Shown piece after piece: positions 4,605-5,481 of a DNA stretch of 5,481 nt. The notes beneath the pieces were generated by a model, which saw nothing but the letters and a program-made list of their open reading frames with translations, was not told the DNA's origin and searched no databases. This stretch comes from Chloroflexota bacterium (GTDB lineage: Bacteria; Chloroflexota; UBA5177; JANWHV01). Position 1 is the stretch's first letter. Each line of letters opens with the position of its first letter. The position numbers and the translations under genes were made by a program. The stretch covers positions 1-5,481 of the forward strand of contig JAICHN010000353.1 in assembly GCA_025924845.1 (NCBI GenBank), written 5' to 3'.

Positions 4605-5481
4605 ATGGCAGGGTTTATGTCCGAGGATCAACCAACGCTGTTTGGCCGACCGATTGACCGCCGCGAGTTGCTCAAGCTGACCGGGAAGGTACTGGCGGGC
4701 GGCACCTTGGCGGGGCTGTGGCTCAGTCCCGAGCTGGCCGGCTACGTTCAGGCCGCGGCACGCGGCGAGGCATCGGGCGGGTCGGTAACGGTGATGAAGC
4801 AATTCACCCCCAACCACGCCAAATGGGTCAAATACCTGGCGACCTTTACCAAGGAAACCGGAATCAAGGTTAACCTCGACGATCAGAATTACAACAACCA
4901 GTATCAGAAAATCACAACCCAGGGCCAGGCGTCCGTGCCCGGCGACGATGTGGTGGAGATTGACACGATCTGGGCAGGCTCCTTTGCCTCGGCCGGGTTC
5001 ACCCTCGACCTGACCGATTTCCTGCCCGCCTCGGTCAAGAAGCAGATCGCCCCGCCGTCGCTGGCGGCCGTGATGTACAAGGGCAAGCTCTTCGGCGTAC
5101 CGGAGTACAACAGTTCAAAGCACTTCTACTACAATAAGAAGATGCTGGACAGCGTCGGCCTCAGCAAGCCGCCCGCCACCCTGAACGACCTGCTGCACTA
5201 CTGCGAGGTGCTCAAGACCAACAAGGCTAAGCTGGGCATTCAGTATCCGATGTCGTGGTCATGGAAGCAAGCGGAAAGCCTGACCTGCGATTACGTGCAG
5301 ATGATCGACTCGCTCGCCGGTCGCTTCTTTGCCAAGGACAACGTTACCCCCGTCTTCAACAAGGGCGCGGGTGTCCAGGCGTTGACTATGATGAAGATGA
5401 TGCTCGATAAGGGCTATGCCGCGCCCGGCTCGCTCAGTCATACCGAGACGGACGTGCAGAACGATCTGCTCTCCGGCAAGA
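4605..5481 (+). CDS. ABC transporter extracellular sugar-binding protein (family 1), Tat signal, 3' truncated
   Basis: The first 292 residues of a solute-binding protein usually 420-470 residues long; the rest is beyond the right edge. The N-terminus has a twin-arginine motif, DRRELLKL (18-25), then a hydrophobic segment (about 29-41) and a likely cleavage zone VQAAA (48-52). There is no cysteine before residue 200, so no lipobox. The mature part begins GSVTVMKQF (59-67). It carries family 1 landmarks: FTKETGIKVN (81-90), an acidic strand DDVVEIDTIWAGSFA (114-128), TLDLTDFL (133-140), and YKGKLFGVPEY (158-168) leading to FYYNKKMLDSVGL (174-186). It should bind a sugar or glycoside outside the membrane and hand it to permeases probably encoded just downstream. 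Divergence from the GH4 gene points to joint control and a shared substrate. The family is secure; the ligand is not known. Confidence 0.92.
   Translation, partial: MAGFMSEDQPTLFGRPIDRRELLKLTGKVLAGGTLAGLWLSPELAGYVQAAARGEASGGSVTVMKQFTPNHAKWVKYLATFTKETGIKVNLDDQNYNNQYQKITTQGQASVPGDDVVEIDTIWAGSFASAGFTLDLTDFLPASVKKQIAPPSLAAVMYKGKLFGVPEYNSSKHFYYNKKMLDSVGLSKPPATLNDLLHYCEVLKTNKAKLGIQYPMSWSWKQAESLTCDYVQMIDSLAGRFFAKDNVTPVFNKGAGVQALTMMKMMLDKGYAAPGSLSHTETDVQNDLLSGK

Noticed and set aside
4551..4817. 88-codon minus-strand frame over the start of the binding-protein gene
   Set aside because: Antisense to the Tat signal region, with no start context and no recognisable domain.

Overview
The window is high-GC bacterial DNA organised as a sugar uptake and catabolism locus around a divergent promoter region. 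The GC-rich codon use, a Tat-exported family 1 sugar-binding protein, an Uma2-family (DUF820) gene and a GTAGGGG...CCCCTAC palindrome all fit a member of the Chloroflexota, perhaps Thermomicrobia- or Ktedonobacteria-like. This placement rests on protein resemblance recalled without a search and is tentative.

Layout from left to right. Positions 1-281 (minus) hold the first 93 codons of an Uma2-family PD-(D/E)XK nuclease-like protein, cut by the window edge. Positions 400-1515 and 1522-2640 (minus) hold two adjacent Gfo/Idh/MocA dehydrogenases with a 6-nt gap, almost certainly one transcript. The first has the canonical EKP motif; the second has NKT instead. Positions 2641-3044 are a 404-bp non-coding gap with a 66-nt stem-loop palindrome, a pair of interlocked inverted repeats just after the upstream stop codon, and a palindrome overlapping a possible extended -10. 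Positions 3045-4343 (minus) encode a complete glycoside hydrolase family 4 (GH4) enzyme. Positions 4344-4604 are the divergent regulatory region. Positions 4605-5481 (plus) hold the first 292 codons of a Tat-signal ABC transporter sugar-binding protein, cut by the right edge.

How the genes may work together (inference): the binding protein, with permease genes expected beyond the right edge, delivers an oligosaccharide or glycoside. The NAD- and metal-dependent GH4 enzyme cleaves it by transient oxidation at C3, and the two dehydrogenases oxidise, reduce or epimerise the released sugar or a keto-sugar intermediate. The substrate cannot be read from the sequence. The GH4 protein resembles the 6-phospho-glycosidase branch yet sits beside an ABC transporter, and its substrate-class motif reads CEGP rather than one of the usual forms. 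I found no RNA gene, intact insertion sequence or CRISPR array. The strongest leads are the atypical motifs in the GH4 enzyme and second dehydrogenase, and the structured 404-bp gap.
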